From the NCBI GenBank assembly GCA_019310425.1, contig JAFDEI010000052.1:1-34427 (forward strand): a stretch of 34,427 nucleotides of DNA. Direction: 5' to 3'. Position 1 is the first letter of the stretch. Every line of letters begins with the position of its first letter. Shown here one piece after another: positions 29,480-34,427 of this stretch. The DNA is from Deltaproteobacteria bacterium (GTDB lineage: Bacteria; Myxococcota_A; UBA9160; SMWR01). The translations under genes and the position numbers were made by a program. The notes below the pieces were generated by a model, which did not search any database, was not told the DNA's origin, and saw nothing but the letters and a program-made list of their open reading frames with translations.

Positions 29480-30001
29480 GTGCAGCGATGGTGGTCCGTT
29501 CGAAGCGCGATGAAGCTCGTTGCGGTCCTGACCGCAGCGCTACCGGCACTCGCGATGTCCGCCGCTGCGGGTGAGGGGGGTGAGCCCACGGTTGGCCTCG
29601 ACAAGTTGCTGAGAATCCCTCCCTCGGTGCAGTTCGAGCCGACCAGACGCGGCCACAGCACCAAGACGGAATGGCGTGATCGTTTCGATGAGGCCGACAG
29701 CGACCTCGTCAGAGCGCGCGCGAAACTCGCGGAGACACAGGCAAAACTTGCCGAGATCGGGAGCACATCGTCGGCGTGGACGATGGGGGCGCCCGGGCTG
29801 TCTTCGGTCAGCCGTGATAAGGCTGTCGAGGCGCCGCTCGACCAGGGCCTGAGCGTGGAGATGAGAAATCGCCGGGCAGAGGTCGAGCGTACCGAACGTC
29901 GCCGCGCTGAACTCGAGGTCGAGGCCAACCTCGCAAACCTCCCCGATGACTGGCGCGGGACCCCGAAGCCCCAGGACGAGGAAGCTCAGGCGCTGCGGTA
30001 G
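29480..30001 (+). CDS. Secreted coiled-coil protein of unknown function
   Basis: 173 aa from a GTG at 29480 (GGGAG nine bases upstream); ATG 29510 is an alternative that gives a cleaner signal peptide (MKLVAVLTAALPALAMSAAAG). After the signal peptide come a short IPPSVQFEP segment, a coiled coil of about 30 residues (DEADSDLVRARAKLAETQAK), a Ser/Gly-rich stretch and a second charged helix (EMRNRRAEVERTERRRAELE). No family recognised. Its 3' end overlaps the opposite MFS gene by 16 bp. A TACAAT -10-like box is at 29433-29438, without a good -35. Confidence 0.65.
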   Translation: MQRWWSVRSAMKLVAVLTAALPALAMSAAAGEGGEPTVGLDKLLRIPPSVQFEPTRRGHSTKTEWRDRFDEADSDLVRARAKLAETQAKLAEIGSTSSAWTMGAPGLSSVSRDKAVEAPLDQGLSVEMRNRRAEVERTERRRAELEVEANLANLPDDWRGTPKPQDEEAQALR

Positions 30002-31182
30002 AGCCTCTCCTCGCCGATCCAGGCGCGGGCCTGGGGTAGGAAAGCGAACGCGGGCAGCGCCAGCGCGGCCGTGAGGGCGAAGTAGCTCGCGTAGCCCATT
30101 TGCTCGGTCAGCCAGCCCGACGGCATCGCGACGATCGACCCCGAGAGGGCGTAGACGCCCGTCAGCAGCGCGTACTGCACGGCGGCGTGCTCCTTCTGGC
30201 AGATTCGCATCAGGTATGAGAGGAAGGCTGCGCCCGCGAGCCCGCTCGTGAATGACTCGATGATCGACGCACCGTATACGCCGAAGCGCCCGAGCTCGGG
30301 AAAGGCGGCCGCCGCCGCGTAACCGAGGTTCGACGCGAGCGCGACTGCACCGAGCCACCACAGTGAACGCCCGATCCCGATTCGCGCCACTGCGATACCA
30401 CCGAGGATTGCGCCGACGACGGTGGCCCCAATGCCCAGGGAATTGCTGAAGAATGCGATTTCTTCGTCGCTGAAGCCTCGGTCGACCCAAAAGGGCATCA
30501 CCATCGGTCCCATCGCGCGGTCCCCGACGCGGTAGAGCAGGACGAAGACGAAGACCGGCAACGCGTTCGCCTGTTCGAGCCAGCGTCGCAAAGGAACGAT
30601 CGTTGCCTCGCGGCTCTCTTCGGGAACGGGCACGTGAGGGGCCGCGTGCGCCGAGAGGGCGAAGACGACGGTCAGCAGTGCTGCGGCAGCGAAGGTGCCG
30701 TTCCACCCGACCCAGCGCGGCAGCAGCAGCAACCCGCTCCCCGCAGCCAGCATGCCGACCCGGTACGCCGTCGCCTTCATCGAATTGAAGGGGCCCTCGT
30801 CACCTGGATCCGCGAGTCCGATCGAATAGGCGTCGATCGCCACGTCCTGAGTCGCCGACGCGAAGCAGTAGATGCCGATGCAGGTCCAGAGCAGCCAGCC
30901 GGCTGTGACCGGGTCGGCGCTGGCGACTCCGAGCAGCGCGAGCGCCATCGCGCCATTCGCAGCAGCGATCCAGGATCGCCGCTCACCGAATCGATCGACG
31001 AGCGGTGACCAGAAAACCTTGAGCGCCCACGCGAAGGAGAAGACGTTGATGAAGCCGATCGCGGCGAGTGAAACCTCCTCGCGGCGCAGATAGACCGGCA
31101 GCAGGTGCAGCCAAACCCCCATCGGAAAGCCCTCGATCACGTAGACGAGTGCAACGATGGCCAGCTTCCGGCGCAGTGACAC
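29986..31182 (-). CDS. MFS transporter, AmpG-like
   Basis: 398 aa from a GTG at 31182 (MSLRRKLAIVALVYVIEGFP). The open frame runs further upstream to 31365, but that part is low-complexity and crosses a small plus-strand gene. About 12 hydrophobic segments; AmpG-type features are YVIEGFPMGVWLHLLPVYLR, KVFWSPLVDRFGERRSWI and YCFASATQDVAIDAYSIG. AmpG carries muropeptides into the cytoplasm for cell-wall recycling, but related proteins move other solutes, so the substrate is open. Its 3' end overlaps the opposite secreted-protein gene by 16 bp. Confidence 0.85.
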   Translation of the reverse strand: MSLRRKLAIVALVYVIEGFPMGVWLHLLPVYLRREEVSLAAIGFINVFSFAWALKVFWSPLVDRFGERRSWIAAANGAMALALLGVASADPVTAGWLLWTCIGIYCFASATQDVAIDAYSIGLADPGDEGPFNSMKATAYRVGMLAAGSGLLLLPRWVGWNGTFAAAALLTVVFALSAHAAPHVPVPEESREATIVPLRRWLEQANALPVFVFVLLYRVGDRAMGPMVMPFWVDRGFSDEEIAFFSNSLGIGATVVGAILGGIAVARIGIGRSLWWLGAVALASNLGYAAAAAFPELGRFGVYGASIIESFTSGLAGAAFLSYLMRICQKEHAAVQYALLTGVYALSGSIVAMPSGWLTEQMGYASYFALTAALALPAFAFLPQARAWIGEERLYRSA

Positions 31183-31312
31183 GGCGACCCCCCGCGCGAA
31201 GTGTACTTGCTGCGGTGGTGTCTGCGTGCCGACCGCCGTGTCGACGACGGCGCCGAGTCTCGCTAGAGTGCCCCCGCCCCAACCACGGGACGAGCCAAAA
31301 GGAATGGACGCG

Positions 31313-31459
31313 ATGACGGATCCGAACGAAGACGAAGACGGCCCGCGCGGCAAGGTCGATGCCACTGCGGTGCTCTACATCGCCGCCGGGATCCCCGGGA
31401 TCTTCCTCTTCCTGGTGGTTCTCTTCGTCGCCGAGATGCTCTGGGACATCCCGGCCTGA
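31313..31459 (+). CDS. Small single-pass membrane protein
   Basis: 48 aa from ATG 31313 (AAAAGGA nine bases upstream; ATG 31304 is in frame but too close to that site). Acidic N-terminus MTDPNEDEDGPRGKVD, then one hydrophobic helix AVLYIAAGIPGIFLFLVVLF and a short VAEMLWDIPA tail. No family recognised. It lies 130 bp from the divergent AmpG-like gene start. Gene status is moderate: the site and helix are convincing, but there is no conserved match to cite. Confidence 0.5.
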   Translation: MTDPNEDEDGPRGKVDATAVLYIAAGIPGIFLFLVVLFVAEMLWDIPA

Positions 31460-31654
31460 TCGGCCCCCAGGTGCCGCGGCGCCCGCTTTCGTCGACTTGC
31501 CGCTTTGCTGCGCTGCGGCTGCGAGTCCGCGAGTAGGCAGCTTCTGGCGTATCACCGCCGGTCGCTTCCGTTCCTGTCTGGAATCTGATAATTCTCTTTA
31601 ATATCAAGTAGTTAGACTAATGTCGAAGCTTCTGCCGCCGATACGCAGAGGTGT

Positions 31655-32371
31655 ATGGGCAAGGGGATCCGAAAGCTCTGGTCGCTAGCCGGCCTGGTCT
31701 CATTCGCACTCGCGATCGCGGCGGGGGCCGGCTGCACTGGGGGCTTTTCCGGACAGGTTGGCTATCGCTACTTCGCCGAACCCGACCGCAACGACCCGTG
31801 GAGCCGCAAGATCCAGTTCTGGCAGGCGCGCGAGCGGGCCGAGCGCGGTGGCGAGACGGTGGCGGGCCCAGCCGCGGTGGCGGGTTCCGGTGAGGCTGAG
31901 TCAAGAAATGCCGGCATCGAGAATCTCGCGGCCAAGTACGCCTCTTTCCGCAACGAGCACAAGCGCGAGATTGCGCGTGAGCTCGCGGATTGGATTCAGC
32001 AGCAGGCTCGACAGCACTACGTCCCCGACGGACCGGTCGACGAGTGGGCGACGCTCGAAGAGACCCTGCGCAACAACGGTGATGACTGCGACGGCCTCGA
32101 GTTGCTGGTGTTCAACTTCCTGCGCGACCTCGGCTTCGCCGAGAATGAGGTCTACCGCGCGATCGTCTATCGCCGTTCGGACAAGCAACACCACATGGTG
32201 ACGCTCTGGTTCGAGGATCCGGACGACCCCTGGGTGATCGACCCGACCGGTGCGATGACGTCCGGCATGCCGCGCATGTCGGAGCTTCCGGAGTGGACTC
32301 CCCTCAAGGTGTTCAGCCACGACGAGGACTTCAGCGTCCGAGTGCAGCACATCGCCCGTAGCGCCCCCTGA
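31655..32371 (+). CDS. Transglutaminase-like cysteine protease (BTLCP-type), exported
   Basis: 238 aa. N-terminal hydrophobic segment ending AGAGC (Cys27 might be lipidated; the lipobox is weak). The catalytic core has the ordered triad Cys145 (NNGDDCDGLELL), His180 (KQHHMVTLWF) and Asp196 (PWVIDPTG), with the spacing of bacterial transglutaminase-like cysteine proteinases such as LapG relatives. Residues 85-135 are charged helix. Likely a periplasmic or outer-membrane peptidase; no LapD/LapA-like partner is visible. GAGG lies 3 nt before the ATG. The upstream 195 bp is AT-rich, with GATAAT (31587-31592) and a TTAG-A-CTAA palindrome near 31612. Confidence 0.8.
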   Translation: MGKGIRKLWSLAGLVSFALAIAAGAGCTGGFSGQVGYRYFAEPDRNDPWSRKIQFWQARERAERGGETVAGPAAVAGSGEAESRNAGIENLAAKYASFRNEHKREIARELADWIQQQARQHYVPDGPVDEWATLEETLRNNGDDCDGLELLVFNFLRDLGFAENEVYRAIVYRRSDKQHHMVTLWFEDPDDPWVIDPTGAMTSGMPRMSELPEWTPLKVFSHDEDFSVRVQHIARSAP

Positions 32372-32434
32372 TCTCCCACTCCATCCGAGCGCCGGCAATC
32401 CCGCACACCCGTCAGGCTCGCTAACCTGCACCAG

Positions 32435-33351
32435 ATGCCGAACTGGATGATCTGGCTGTGGCTTCCGTGGCTGCTGCTGGCCTGCGCTGAAGGCACACCC
32501 GATGCGTCGGATGGCGTATACCGGGTCGCGTTGCTGACGCCGGGGTCGATCGCCGACGGCGGCTGGAATGCGGGCGCCTACGCGGGGCTCGAGTCCATCC
32601 GAGATCGGCTCGGCGCCGAGATCCGTCACGTCGAGACGCGCACGCCCGCCGACTTCGAAGAGGGCTTTCGCGACTTCGCGGGCCGCGGTTTCGACCTGAT
32701 CTTCGGCCACGGTTTCGAGTACCAGGAATCGCGCCGATGGTCTTCGAACTCGAGCAGTCGATCTACCTGTGCGGCGTGATGGCTGCGCGCATGACCGGGA
32801 GCGGAACCCTCGGCCTGATCGGCGGCATCGATCTGCCGTCGATTCGCAGCACCTTCATCGCGTTTCGCGCGGGCGTACATGCCGCGCGGCCCGACGCGGT
32901 CGTGCGCGAAGTGTTCATCGGGAACTTCGACGACACCGCGGCGGCGGGTGAAGCCGCGCGCGCGTTGATGGAGGAGGGAGCCGACCTGTTGCTCCACCAG
33001 GCCAACGATGCGGGTCGCGGGGTGTTCCGCGCGGTGTCGCAACGCGCGAAGCGGGGCGGCCGCGTGTTCGCGTTCGGCACCAACCGCAACCAGAACGAGA
33101 TGGCGCCCGCCGTCGTACTGGCGTCTGCGACCCTCGACATTCCCGCTGCCTTCGTCGAGGTCGCCGGCCGCGTCCGCGACGGAGCCTTTCGGCCCGAGCC
33201 GTTGCGGCTCGGGATGGCTGAGGGAATCGTCGCGCTCGAGATCAACCCGGCCCTGCGCGGCGAAATTCCGCCGCCGGTGCTCACTGAACTCGCCGAACTC
33301 GAGCGTCGGATCCGAGCGGGCGAATTCCAGGTTCCGCGGGGCTCGTTCTGA
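32435..33351 (+). pseudogene. BMP-family ABC substrate-binding protein, broken by deletion/frameshift
   Basis: Two open frames make up one protein. The first (32435-32779) has a signal segment (WLWLPWLLLACAEG, lipobox LLAC) and the BMP start VYRVALLTPGSIADGGWN up to FDLIFGHGFEYQE. The second reads IAPMVFELEQSIYLCGVMAA onward to the end at 33351 (LGLIGGIDLPSIRSTF, LLLHQANDAGRGVFRA). They are in different frames and meet near 32725-32737; by comparison with the family about 28 residues that normally lie between GHGFEY and VFELEQ are missing. Intact BMP proteins bind nucleosides or similar solutes for the ABC importer encoded next. A real deletion or an assembly error are both possible. Confidence 0.85.
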
Positions 33352-33383
33352 GCGAAGCGGCGCGCTCGGCGGCACCGTCTGCG

Positions 33384-34427
<1,044 letters not shown>

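Overview
The window is about 34 kb of GC-rich bacterial DNA, densely coded, with many start/stop overlaps (ATGA, GTGA) and frequent GTG/TTG starts. Gene content fits a Gram-negative lineage of the Myxococcota/Desulfobacterota ('deltaproteobacterial') type: an outer-membrane beta-barrel, a LolA-like periplasmic protein, a PilT/PilU-type motor ATPase, a Lys/Ala-rich histone-H1-like protein, a sigma54-type promoter and a C/H/D transglutaminase-like protein. This placement is inferred from gene content; no rRNA or tRNA gene was seen. No CRISPR array, prophage or complete insertion sequence was seen.

Layout. (1) 1-6441, plus strand: a tightly packed set of homoserine dehydrogenase (5' end cut off), threonine synthase (carrying an exact 63-bp in-frame tandem duplication), riboflavin synthase, a 956-residue double-protease-domain protein resembling yeast Nma111p / plant Deg7, and HspQ. 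(2) 6531-10056, minus strand: a surface-glycan type set (SAM methyltransferase, GT2-GtrA fusion, GT-C-like membrane protein). (3) 10185-12913, plus: an APH/CHK-like kinase, a LolA-like protein and a tandem glutaredoxin/GST-N protein. (4) 13151-14503, minus: MgtE, separated from the previous gene by a 23-bp perfect hairpin and a G-quadruplex-like tract. (5) 14708-21738, plus: GH38 alpha-mannosidase, a secreted protein with two beta-sandwich-like repeats, an outer-membrane barrel and a nucleotidyltransferase-like protein that seems to have lost its catalytic Asp pair. (6) 22182-26679, plus: KhpA, an acyl-CoA synthetase with a C9 tract at its start, a TPR protein behind a sigma54-like promoter with a TGT-N10-ACA upstream palindrome, a 30-residue bS22/mS38-like ribosomal protein, the H1-like protein and RNA polymerase omega. 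(7) 26833-29294, minus: a PilU-like ATPase and a histidine-kinase-like protein whose phosphoacceptor His is Arg. (8) 29480 to the end: a secreted coiled-coil protein, an AmpG-like transporter, a one-helix small protein, a transglutaminase-like protein, and a BMP-type ABC transporter locus in which both visible genes carry a reading-frame break.

The most unusual non-coding signals are two repeat families. One is a hairpin-rich element with a 71-72 bp internal period that starts at the very first base after a stop codon at three gene ends (20352, 21739, and 26832 on the minus strand). The other is a 158-bp fully palindromic MITE-like element (24316-24473) flanked by CTAG duplications, inserted exactly between a stop codon and a short match to the first family. 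No single new multi-gene system is proven. The best candidates for something undescribed are the stop-codon-anchored repeat, the phosphoacceptor-less kinase paired with a pilus motor ATPase, the sigma54-controlled TPR gene, and the mannosidase/beta-sandwich/barrel/pseudo-nucleotidyltransferase group. Some indels (63-bp duplication, two frame breaks) could be assembly errors, so reads should be checked before building on them.
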